Program-made: the position numbers and the translations under genes
Assembly: GCF_947179165.1 (NCBI RefSeq)
Contig: NC_077237.1
Span: 83,676,341 to 83,740,340 of the forward strand
Length of the DNA stretch: 64,000 nt
Origin: Solanum dulcamara
Lineage: Eukaryota; Streptophyta; Magnoliopsida; Solanales; Solanaceae
Reading direction: 5' to 3'
Notes under the pieces: generated by a model
Told to the model about the DNA's origin: nothing
Databases searched by the model: none
The model's input: the letters and a program-made list of their open reading frames with translations, nothing else
Shown here: positions 1 to 10,609 of the stretch, piece by piece
How positions within the stretch are numbered: the stretch's first letter is position 1
Layout: every line of letters starts with the position of its first letter

Positions 1-514
1 GTTAGGCTGATTTTATGCAGGTTGTAGTTAAGGAGGTTCGGATGGGAGGACAGGAGTACTTGTATCTATTAAGCTTTGCTTAGTTTTAGTTATCCACTTG
101 CTGAGTACCGTGTTGTTTGGTACTCACCCCTTGCTTCCACACTTGTGTAGGTTGTGAGGCCGGACTTGTTTGATCTCCTAGTGTTTCCACCACATCTGAG
201 GCTATCATTTCGAGTGTTGAGATAGCTGTTACATCCATCTAGCGGACACCTCTTACTCTTTTATTATGTTTTAGTCCTACTCTAGTGACAAAGACATTGT
301 GACTGTATTTTCTTTCGTACTTCGGTAATTTATTAGTGGCTTGTATACGTGACAACCAGTCTTGGGGGATTTTGGAGATTATTTATTTGTTTTTGACTAA
401 TTTAAACCTTATTTTATCTCAATTACTTCCGCATTTACTTTTCATTGAGTTTTAGGCTGACTTGTCTCGGTGGGTTGAGATGAGTGCCATCACACCCGGA
501 TTCGGATCGTGACA
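1..514. mobile_element. 3' end of an LTR (retrotransposon or solo LTR), cut by the window edge
   Basis: No coding frame is present. The stretch has the mixed base composition of a plant LTR, unlike the very AT-rich DNA that follows. It ends in ...GGATCGTGACA at about 514, a terminal CA style common in Solanaceae Ty3-gypsy LTRs. The 5' boundary lies outside the window, so full element and solo LTR cannot be told apart. The family is an inference. Confidence 0.5.
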
Positions 515-719
515 TCTAAACACGATAGGATAACTAATTACAACAACTTAGTGCAATTAAATAATAATTTAAAAAAATAGTAAATGATAATTTTGTCTAT
601 TGTACAATCTAAGAACAAAAAAGTTCAACCAATAATTTTAACAAATAAATATGTAGTGTCTATAAAGTAATAAGGTTTAATAGTTAAAATTGTAATTGAT
701 TTTAAAATACTAAATGAAA

Positions 720-1440
720 ACCTAACCTTAAATCACATGTAAATTTATCTCTACTATCAAGATTTCAAAAAAAATAATAATTCTCAATTAACAATTGTCT
801 ATCAAAAACATGATATTCTATTATTGTAATTTCAAGAATATTCTAAAATTTTAGAAAAAATACCTCAAATCACAGGCAAATCTCTTTAATCAAAGATACT
901 ATCAAGATTTCAATTGATAAAAAAAATTTATATACGTGAACTTATTTTTCATTAAAAAAATTTCAATTAACAATTCTCTATTAAGAATAGATGACAATTT
1001 ATTATTACAAACATCAAGAACATATTAAGATTTTAGAAAACTTACCTTAAATCACAAGCAAATTTGTCTCTTGAAGCATCGATACTATCAAGATTTCACA
1101 AAAACACTTCTCAATTAGTAATTGTCTATCAAGAATACAAGATAGTTTATTATTGTATACTATGAGAACATACAAAATTTAGAAAACTTACCTCAAATCA
1201 CAAGCAAATCTATCCCTTTAATCATAGATACTATCAAAATTTTAATTGGTAAGAAAAATTTATATCTAAACTTGTTTTTCACAAAAAACTTCTCAATTAA
1301 CAATTGTCTATAAAATATTCATGATAATTTATTATTATAAACTTCAAGATTATACAAAACCACAAAAACTTTTCAATGAATAATTATCTATCAACTATAC
1401 ATGATAATTACTATTTAAATATCAAGAACATAGTAAAATT
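720..1440. repeat. Diverged AT-rich tandem array, about 135-180 bp units
   Basis: The phrase 'acct(c/t)aaatcacaagcaaat' followed by 'gatactatcaagattt' recurs near 727, 861, 1041 and 1186. Each is followed by a related 'cttctcaattaacaattgtctat' and 'ttattattgtaaac' stretch, and a further partial unit runs to about 1440. Spacing is uneven (about 134, 180 and 145), so the units have gained and lost sequence. No coding potential is seen. Confidence 0.65.
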
Positions 1441-1444
1441 AATA

Positions 1445-2640
1445 AGTAGAAGCAAAAGAAGTTGTCCAAAGTCCTAACTCCCCTTTTCAGACGTTCAACA
1501 TTATTGTTTTCGTTTGTTTCTTCTTTTATTTTATATTTTACGTGTACTCTTTTTCGTTTGCGGAACAACATATATAGGTTGTTAATAATTATTTATTTTT
1601 TTTAAAAAATGAAAAATCACATTCTTTTGCAAGATAGATGTAACAACTTTTGAACTATCATAATTATTAATTTTCTTAATAATTCTTATCATATATTTTA
1701 TTGTTAATTGTTATTATATTCACAGACATTTTTAGTTCTAAACCTCTCCTTATATAATTAGGATTCATGAAATTTTTCATTATTTTAGGATACCCTAATA
1801 AGCAAATAAGAATTTTAGTTAATTTTAAGGTCCTACATGTATTCGGATATCAATTAAATGATAATAATTGGAGGAAAATAATAAAAAGATGATATTGTAT
1901 AAAACAAAGTCTTTTAATGAAGGACAAAAAATTCAATCAACATTTTAAGGTTTTTCATGCTTTTAATATAGTATAGATTAACTTAGTGTTTTAAAATTAA
2001 TATTTAGTTATTAATATTAATATAGTGATGAAAAAATATATAATTTAAAATATTGATCAAAGTTTATATTGTTTGAATTTTAAAAAATAAAAAAGTACCA
2101 TGTATATTGGGACAAAGAAAGTATTAGTTATATCTAAAAAAAATTATACGACCAATCAAATACTACGTTATGCGACATTGGTCAAAAACGTATTTAGGTT
2201 ATCAACTTTTTGCGAGTTACCTTCCTAAATTATCATTTTATTTGTATTAAACACACTTTGCTTCTAAATTGACTTACGCGGTTATTATAGATTGAAAATA
2301 AATATTTAACCAACTTAGTTTTGAAATGTGTTTAATATTGAAAAAATAATTTAAATCCAAAAAGAAGAGTTTATATTTTTGACTAGATTCGTTCTTTTAA
2401 GATCATATTCATGAAGTCTTTGATAACTATATTATTACATTGTAGTGTCTTTTATCAGAGGTGTAACGACTCCTTTATGTGAATTAAAACCCTTTTATTA
2501 GCCATTAATTACTCCTTAAATACAAAAAAATGTATAATAAACTTTTTATAGCAATTAACAATAAAATATATGATAAGAATTATTAAGTTCTCCTCCGATA
2601 AATACTTTTAGGATTGTTTGGTACATTGTATTTAAAAAAA
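1445..2640. other. AT-rich intergenic DNA
   Basis: No credible exon, RNA gene or recognised mobile element was found. It contains runs of A and T and short low-complexity stretches only. Confidence 0.6.
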
Positions 2641-2769
2641 AAATAATATATGCATTAGCTTTGTTTGATATATCAACATTATTAATACACTATATTCAAA
2701 ACTAGGCTTACACAACATACCAAATGACGACCCCTTGGTCTTTCCATATGGTGGAAGAAGAGAAGATAA

Positions 2770-4070
2770 ATGAACACAAATTCTTCCTCTCATATGATAT
2801 TGTGTTGGGTTTTCTTCCTTCAAGAATCTTTGTTAGTTTTTGTGTTCCTAGTTTTATACTAGAAGAATTTATTGAATTCTGGAGAATATACCTATATTCG
2901 GTGAAATATACTTGAGAGCAACATCATTAACACGCCTCAAACTATGAGAATTCTCCGCATGTTTCGTGATATAATATTTTACGTAAGATTTGCAATATTT
3001 AGTTCAAAGAAAGTGATAGTTTAGATAGATAAATGGAATAGTGAGTATTTAAGGTATGAAATTCATGAAAAAAATGATAGTTTAAATGTATTTTTAACTA
3101 TTAATTACACTCTACTTTGTGACACATTATTTCACAGTATGTCGTATTGTATTGTATCATACTATATTATTTTTATGAATACAACATTCGAATAGATTGT
3201 ATCATTTTTTGTCATTACATAATGCCATACACAATAATTTGAGGATAATCATACAAGAAAAGTAGGATATAGTAAGCTATTATAAAATACAATTAAGATA
3301 AGGGATAGTATGATTATTAAATAATAAGCAAAGATAAACCGAGGAAAAAAAAAGGTAAGACACATTCACACCAAATTGATCATTATATAAATGAGACTTT
3401 TTCACCGTTTTCTAATATATATTTACACAAACTCTTTCTCTCATATGATATTGTGTTTTTTTTTTCTTACAAAATCTTTGTTAATTTTTGTGCTTCTACT
3501 TTTATACCAGAAGAATTTGTTAAATCCTGAAGGATGCACCTATACCATGTAAGATATTCTTATGGTCAGTGTCATTAACACACCTCAAAATATAAGAATT
3601 CTTTATAGGTTTCGTGGTGAAATATTTTTCGCATTTGCAACATTCAATACAAAGAGAATGGTAATCTAGGTAGATAAAGTAAACATAGGTAAGATATGAA
3701 AATTGTAGGTTTTGACCATTAATTACACTTTACTTCGATGGTTGTTACACATTATTTCATAACATATCGTATTATATTGTATTGTATTGTATTATATCAT
3801 ATTCTATTGTTTTAGTGAATACAACATTTGAATAAATTGTATCATTTTTTCTTGTTAAATAATGTCATACATCAACAATAAGGATGAACTTACAAGAAAA
3901 CTAAGGTACGACGTAGAACTACTATAAAAGATAGGATAAAGAATAACATCGTTATTAAATTCGAAGTAAAGACTAAATGAGAAAACAACGATAACGGCAG
4001 TCAACATGATCATGCCAAATCGATCATTACATTAAATGAGACTTTTTCGTCATTATCTAACGATACAATA
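2770..4070. repeat. Diverged direct duplication, two units of about 650 bp
   Basis: Unit 1 (about 2770-3420) and unit 2 (about 3421-4070) share a colinear series of landmarks: 'tctcatatgatattgtg', 'agaatctttgtta', 'ccagaagaatttgtta', 'cattaacacacctcaaa', 'attacactttact', a (tattgtattg) run and 'aaatgagactttttc'. Divergence is high but order and spacing are kept. Short open frames at 2632-2915 lie inside it and have no gene-like context. Function is unknown. Confidence 0.6.
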
Positions 4071-4379
4071 AAATAAAATTCAAATAACAATCAAAACAAA
4101 TATTGTTATATCAAACTAACACAACACACAACAATCCAATAGGTAACAACCAACTAAACATAATGTAAAGACATAAGCTCAGGGGATTGTGAAGATGTTC
4201 TACTAAAAATATTCTTGTTATTGCTTCGACTTATATTCCACAAAAAGTGGATTTCGCGCTCTAATAGCTCCGAATAAATTAAATACGTGCATTAAGATAC
4301 GAAGCCTTCATATTCTACAATCGCAAATACATAAATGTGTCATTTAACTAGGCTGTAACTATCATCTATATAATCCGAC

Positions 4380-4580
4380 TTTGAGTATACACAACTAAAC
4401 ACTTAAACTTATATAAAATTGAACAAGTAGCTAGACACATGCGTCCTACATGATATCATATGTGGCAATTCACATTCGATATGGTGTCCTACGTGTAATA
4501 TGCTTCGTAAATTATATGTGTCTACTTGTTCAATTTTTCAATTTTATACAAAGTTAAATATCTATTTGTGCACACTCAAA
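4380..4580. mobile_element. MITE-like foldback element, about 200 bp
   Basis: The left arm (4380-4460: 'ttgagtatacacaactaaa', then 'aaaattgaacaagtag', then 'gacacat') is the imperfect reverse complement of the right arm (4500-4580, ending 'tgtgcacactcaaa'). The arms are about 80 bp long. There is no open frame. I could not define a target-site duplication, so the superfamily is not assigned. It sits about 390 bp upstream of the cyclin start codon. Confidence 0.55.
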
Positions 4581-4854
4581 TTAAAATTAAAAAAAACATA
4601 AATATTAGCTAAAACCAAATTAAATGACACATTAAGTAAGAAAATAACCTTTTAAGTTAGAGGATAGCGAAATATAATTAAAGAAGCGGGTATATATGGA
4701 GGGAACCTAAAACTCACTTTTTTGAAATTCAATGTGAATAAATATCTAACAAAAAATTTGCCGCAACAAGACGACCCCTTAAAACAAAAATTCCCAAAAT
4801 CTCAAACCCAAAATCTGAAAATTTCCCTCAAAAACTCTCTGCTGAATATGGCGC

Positions 4855-4969
4855 CATATATATACATACACCCATCTCTCTTTCCCTTCCTCAGCTTACT
4901 CTCCTTCTCTTACCCCCTACCCCCTTCCCCCCTCCCCCCCCCACACAGAGGGAGAGAAAGTAGCAAGCA
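4855..4969 (+). promoter_or_regulatory. Core promoter and leader of the cyclin A3 gene
   Basis: A TATA-like stretch ('catatatatacatac', about 4855-4870) lies about 100 bp before the ATG at 4970. It is followed by a pyrimidine-rich leader (about 4872-4942, runs of C and T), a common plant Y-patch context. Just upstream is an 8-bp palindrome TGGCGCCA. The same layout precedes the duplicated copy at 44445, where the palindrome reads TGGTGCCA. The transcription start is not determined. Confidence 0.5.
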
Positions 4970-7124
4970 ATGGCAGATCAAGAAAGTTTTGTTAGAGTTA
5001 CAAGATTGGCCAAGAAAAGGGCAGCAGAAGCAATGGTTCAGCACCTGCAACAGCCCAACAAGAAGAGAGTTGTGTTGGGTGAGATTCAAGATTTGTCTAA
5101 TGAGGGTATCAATCAGAAGAAGGTCAAATCTAAGCAGACTATTAAGAGGAAGGTGAAAAGATCTGTTACTGAGAAAGATAAGGAATTTGACGTTGATGCT
5201 AAATTGGATGATGACCCACAGATGTGTAGTGCTTATGCTTCTGATATATATGAATATTTTCATCAATTGGAGGTTAGTATTTTTGCTCATTTCAATAAAT
5301 TTTGTTGGGTTGTACTGGAGTAAATGAATTAAGAAGTCAAATGTTTAATTGTATGTTGCTTAATAGAGTGTTTCTTATTGATGATTTTGCAAATGGGCAC
5401 ACTAAAGATTGGATTTTGGCAACTGGGTTGTGGTTAATATCATTGAATTATCAAATCTTGATTAATTGGGTGTTATTTAATAGAGCTTGATTTGGTTTCT
5501 AATTGATGATTTTGCAAATAGGCACTCTAAAGATTAGATTTTGGCAACTTGGGTGTGGTTGATATCCTTGAATTATCAAATCCTGATTAATTGGGTGTTA
5601 CCTAATAGAGCTTGATGTGGTTTCTTATTGATGGTTTTGCAAATAGGCACTCTAAAGATTGGATTTTGGCAACTGGGTTGTGGTTAATATCATTGAATTA
5701 TCAAATCTTGTTTAATTGGGTGTTACCTAATAGAGCTTGATTTGGTTTCTTATTGATGATTTTGCAAATGGGCACACTAAAGATTGAATTTTGGCAACTG
5801 GGTTGTAGTTAATATCATTGAATTATCAAATCTTGATTGGATTTGATATTTGGATTTTTTGAGTTTGACTCTCTGCTGTTTTTCGAATCAGATTGAGAAA
5901 AAGAGAAGGCCATTGCCTGATTACCTTGAAAAGGTTCAGAAGGATGTGAGTGCAAACATGAGAGGGGTTTTGGTTGACTGGCTGGTCGAAGTTGCAGAGG
6001 AATACAAGCTTCTTTCGGACACATTGTATCTTACTGTTTCCCACATTGACAGATTCTTATCAGTGAATGTCATCTCTAGGCAAAGACTTCAGCTTTTAGG
6101 TGTTTCCTCAATGCTCATTGCTGCGTAAGTAGCAGAGCCAAGAACTGGTTTTATTCCCCTGGTATTGTGTGTGTTATGAATCTAATATAATCTGTTGATT
6201 ATGATCAGGAAGTATGAGGAAATCAAGCCTCCACATGTCAAGGAATTTTGTTACATTACAGCCAATACATTTACAAAGAAAGATGTTGTGAAGATGGAGG
6301 CTAGTGTGTTACAATCTCTCAAATTTGAAATGGGTAGTCCCACAACCAAAACATTTCTCCGGTAGGTCTCATGTTTCATGAGAAAGTAGATGTGCACTTG
6401 TTAACGGACAATTAAGGTTCCTCGACTGATATGTCTGTCCCTTTTCTCCTTTATATGCAGACGATTTACTAGAGTTGCTCAAGAAGATGTTAAAGTAAGT
6501 GCATCAAAAGGAAAATGAACATTACGATTTTCTATTCAGCCGTGTTTCTGTTAAGTGGTTGCTTATTTTATATTCTTTCTGCTTTTTACAGAACCCTGAT
6601 TTGCAGTTTGAGTTTCTCGGCTACTACCTAGCCGAATTAAGTTTATTGGATTACAACTGTGTGAGATTCTTGCCTTCTTTGGTAGCTGCTGCTGTGATAT
6701 TCCTTTCAAGGTTCACATTACAGCCAAAGTCACATCCTTGGGTGAGGATCTTGATCCAATGTTCACTTATATTTAGTATCTTGATATATGGTGTACTGAA
6801 TTAACTCTTTCCATTTTGTAGAGTCTGGCCCTTCACCGTTGCTCGGGATATAGAGCAGCAGATCTGAAAGAATGTATCCTTATCATACATGACCTGCAAT
6901 TAAGTAGACGAGGAAGTACTTTAGCAGCTGTGAGGGACAAATACAAGCTGCACAAGGTATCAATCCGCGAGTTGTTGATAATTGGTGATCTTATTGTAAA
7001 CACCTGCATAGTTAAGTATTCTGATGTGAACATTTCTATGATTTTCTTGTAACAGTTCAAATGTGTATCAACATTGTCTTCTCCTCTGGAAATACCGGAT
7101 TCATTCTTCGAAGATACTATATAA
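4970..7124 (+). CDS. CYCA3: A3-type cyclin (cyclin-dependent kinase regulatory subunit), intact
   Basis: Seven exons read through GT/AG introns: 4970-5272, 5892-6124, 6209-6361, 6461-6494, 6592-6741, 6822-6956, 7056-7124. They total 1077 nt, a predicted 358-aa protein. The N-terminus has [10 protein letters not shown] and a destruction-box-like R33-L36-I39 (RVVLGEI). The cyclin box carries [12 protein letters not shown], the signature of mitotic A/B cyclins, followed by [12 protein letters not shown] and an IAAKYEEI block split by intron 2. A C-terminal cyclin fold follows ([14 protein letters not shown]). Length and motifs fit plant CYCA3, which partners CDKA in the nucleus around G1/S to S phase (family knowledge). 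All splice phases agree and no stop interrupts. Intron 1 holds a 125-bp tandem repeat. A second, broken copy lies 39.5 kb downstream. A3 is judged from overall motif style; assignment to one ortholog needs a tree. Confidence 0.93.
5345..5840 (+). repeat. Intronic minisatellite, four units of 125 bp
   Basis: Inside cyclin intron 1 the phrase 'attgatgattttgcaaa' begins at 5377, 5502, 5627 and 5752, an exact 125-bp period. Each is followed by the same gggcac(a/t)ctaaag, ggcaactgggttgtggtt and caaatcttgattaattggg blocks. The paralogous intron at 44889-45130 has two units with the same period, so copy number changed after or during the segmental duplication. Confidence 0.9.
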
Positions 7125-8302
7125 TGATTTATTGCTCATGCTTGGAAATTGGTATGAGAGTTACAATGATACCTGGAAGAGATGGAACTGCCTTCTGTAT
7201 GCTGGCTATTGCTGCTTAAAAGGACGTCATTTTATTTGATTTGGTACAGTCCTCATGATGTATAAAAGTTATTGATATAATCTTGAAATGTCTCTGCTTG
7301 TCTAGCTTAAAGATATGGATAGTAAAAATAAATGTTTCTTGTAATAAGCTGGAAATAACTTAAGATTACTATATTATATGAAAAGGTATGAATTTATACA
7401 GTATTACTACCTTCATTTGCAAGTACTAAACCCCTATTGCATTTCTATTTGGTTGCCTAGTTTGAAATGTTTCTAGTATGTATTTGTAACACTTTTGTGT
7501 AACAGCCTTGTTTGTTTAAGAGCTTTGGTGCCTTTCATAGCGATTGGTTATTGTACATCTTGAACAACATTTGACATTTAGATTTTTTTTCCTTTTTGTT
7601 ATGCACGGGGAGAGGAAATGGGAGGAATTTACAATGTGGGTAACCTTCACCAACAGGTGAAACATTAGGTAGTCAACAAATTAAACTACTAATATCCCTC
7701 GACATTTAGATATCATTTGATTGTTCTACCAAAAAAAAAACCAAAAGTCATTTTTTCATTTTGTTTATGTTATAAACGATAATTAACATTGACTAATTTT
7801 TTATTTGTCTCATACAACATTAATAAGATGGAATGAAACATGACAGAATACAAAAAGTCCCCAACGTTATCTTTTAATTAGTGTGCAACACTAAATTGGT
7901 CCAATAATCATTGAAACGAGTCGATGCTTGTAAAAAACATTTAGTGGAGGGATCATGGGCTACATGTATCATTGCGCCTGTAGTTGATGAAGTTAATTTG
8001 CTCAAAGTAGTTAGGTCGGCTGTCTACGACATATTTTTGGGGTGCAGTTTTTCCTTAAACTATGCTAATATGAGATTATTACTTTTTTGTTTGGTTAGTT
8101 TATGCGTATCTCAATTAATTTCACAAGATACATGTTATCTCTCATTAGCAACAAGAATCAAATAACTCTAACCATCAATAATAGAACAGATAAAAAAAAT
8201 TGAACTCGAAACCTCAAACCTCATGGTGCTCAATTCTCGACTCTCGGCATTGATTACTAGGCCACACTTTGACTCTCGGCATTGATTACTAGGCCACACT
8301 TT
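7125..8302 (+). other. 3' flank of the cyclin gene, part of the duplicated segment
   Basis: The first few hundred bases are probably 3' UTR. The whole stretch is colinear with 46379-47500 downstream of the cyclin pseudogene, so it belongs to the segmental duplication. At its end a 32-bp unit ('gactctcggcattgattact' and the next 12 bases) is repeated exactly, at 8239-8270 and 8271-8302, directly beside the LINE insertion site. The paralogous region has a single unit. The frame at 7911-8165 is shared only as decayed sequence and is not called as a gene. Confidence 0.6.
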
Positions 8303-8958
8303 GAGTGCAATTACATGGCCTTACTGTGTGCCGACGGTTGCCACCGTCGACACCTTCCTTAACACTATCTGTACCATTTCCAACAAATAGATCCTCTTTC
8401 ACCAAAGCTAGTGGCTCCTCCTTGATAGACCTCTTCACCACCACTTTCGGTATCGAAGGTTTTTCCGGTGAACTCCCCATCGGAGCTTCAGAAGGCTTAT
8501 TATCCTCCAGAGTGAAAGACGCCGTGACACTGTTGGTCAGCAGTCGCCGTCGACGTCTTCGCAGCTTGGAGACAGGTTGCTGGTCTCAGATAGAGAGGTA
8601 AGTAGTGTCGAGGATCTGGATCTGAACTCCACACTGAGAATGTAGTTGTGCATCTGGAGAGCACACTTCTGAAGTTCGATTGTGGAGCCTAATTTTGCTA
8701 TCAGATCCAAACAGCGCAGCAAGGAGATCAAGCTCACCTTCATCAGATCTAGTGGCATATAGGTTTCCGGCGTGATACGGAGAAAGCTGTGGCGGCAGAG
8801 CTCGTCACACTACCGCAAGATTAGGGCTGCATATTTTGGTATATTTTCTTTGTTGCTACTTTTATGATATCTGTTATCTTGTAACATTTTGTTTTATCTG
8901 TTTGTTGGGTTTTGGCTTGAGGAGTTGTAAGCTATTTAGCCTTGTTGATTAAGCCATC

Positions 8959-10552
8959 ATGGCCGTAGCCACCGCCGGTGGAACTACCCCACCGGAGGAA
9001 TTTCCACCCTTACCTCTGAAAAGCAATCCAGATCCACAAAATACTAAACCTAATGAACCAAATAAAGCCTAGTTTGCCAATAAATCAAAATTGACCATCA
9101 CACCACATATTAGTGTTCCCCCAAACCTGTAGTAATGATTCATGAAGAACCAAATATCACTTGGAAAGCATCGGAAGTCAGATTTCTTATCATTCAGGAA
9201 AACCTACAATTTGCCATTATTGGCAAATTCTCGTATGGTAAACCTGACATAATGGAGTTGAGGCGAACAATACCGAGTCAATGTGAAATTAAAAGTGAAT
9301 GCACGATTGGCGTTTTGTACACAAGACATATCTTAATCAGACTCACAAGTTTGGAGGACTATGTGCATCTGCTTTCAACATCAACCTTCTATGTGAAAGT
9401 GAGAGAGAATTATTGGCAGATGAGAACACTAAAATGGACCCTTGGTTTGAACTAGATGTTGAAACAACGATAGGAGTAGCATGGATATCCTTTCCAGATT
9501 TTCCACCTAACTTTTTTGCGAAGGAGACAATTTTCTCTATAGCTGCAGCAATAGGTAAGCCACTAACGGTAACGAGGAATCAGAAGAGACCTAGTTTTGC
9601 TAAAGTCAAAATAGAGGTAGATCTGACTACGAAGTTGCCACAAAGGGTTAGAATAACGGAAGAAGATGATGTGATAGGGGTTATAAAGTTTAAGTGGATT
9701 AAAATGCAATATGACTACCTGTCCAAATACTGTAAGAAATATTGCTTACAAGGACATGACGAACACAGTTGCTGGAAAATCCATCCAGAATTGTATGATT
9801 CAAAGATTGAACAAGAGTAGAATCAAGAAGAAAAAGAACTTAATAATAAACAAGGAGCGAAAGGGGAAGAATGAAGAACTTTGACGAGTGGAAAGATTGT
9901 GGGACCACAACACAACAAACATGAGTGGATGGTTCGAAGGAGGAACAAATATAAAAGAGATAAATATGGACATATAAAAGGGAGGAAGGACGTACAAGAT
10001 GACAATATTTTTGCGGCATTGAGAGAAGACGAAGAACAATATGAGAAAACTGATAACACAAATAAGTTTGACGGAAGCACGAAAGAATGGGTGACAAGGA
10101 ATTTTGGGAGACAAGAAGAGAGGCAATAGGTGATAATTGTAAAGGAACAAGAGGAAGGAGAATCTGATACACGGGAAACTCAGACACAACCAGAAAACCA
10201 AAATGGCAAGGTGACAATTGCAGAGGAACAAGAGGAAGGGGAAGTTGATGCAAAACAAAATAAAGAAGAACAAGATCTAAAAGAGGGACAAAACAATGAA
10301 GAAGAGGAAAAGGCTGGAACCATTGTGATTTATGAACCAAGTAATGAGGAAGTAATTCCCCTAGCAATCCAGAAGGTTAATCAAGAGGGACGTATTGAAT
10401 CAAAAGGGTTGAATAATAAAAAGGAAGATATGACACAAAACGTAGAGAAGGTAGCTATAGAAGGGGATTTATCCTCTAAACAGATAAGCAGGCTAAAAGG
10501 ATCACATACCAAGCCAAAGAAGCAAGGGGGAGGAGAACTCAATGCGGCATAA
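8959..10552 (+). pseudogene. LINE ORF1: DUF4283 RNA-binding-like protein with zinc knuckle, broken
   Basis: The likely start is ATG 8959 (MAVATAGG...), stopped by TAG at 9070. Homology resumes at 9135-9455 in another frame (WKASEVRFLIIQENL, IIGKFSYGKPDI) and continues from about 9440 to 9820 in a third frame (DVETTIGVAWISFPD..., KLPQRVRI). These are typical of plant L1 ORF1 proteins. The knuckle region reads YCKKYCLQGHDEHSC: the second Cys of the expected C-x2-C-x4-H-x4-C is Tyr, while the remaining Cys and His are present. A hydrophilic Glu/Lys-rich tail (9881-10552) follows with more stops. ORF1 proteins coat LINE RNA in a ribonucleoprotein; this one has frameshifts and stops and should not be functional. 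Confidence 0.85.
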
Positions 10553-10609
10553 GCTTCTTCAAGGTCTAAGAGAACGATTATCAAAAATACTAAATATCAG
10601 TGAGAGCTT

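Noticed and set aside
4722..5156. Overlapping frame covering the cyclin leader and exon 1
   Set aside because: Shadow of the cyclin exon in another frame; the poly-Pro/Leu part comes from the CT-rich leader.
5377..5760. CRISPR-like direct repeats
   Set aside because: The 125-bp contiguous units lack spacers and sit in a plant intron.
7911..8165. 84-aa frame in the cyclin 3' flank
   Set aside because: The paralogous sequence at 47100-47300 does not keep the frame, and there is no recognisable domain.
9800..10367. Long minus-strand open frames opposite LINE ORF1
   Set aside because: They are complements of a Glu/Lys-rich coding tail, which yields Leu/Phe/Ser-rich shadows. No independent gene signals.
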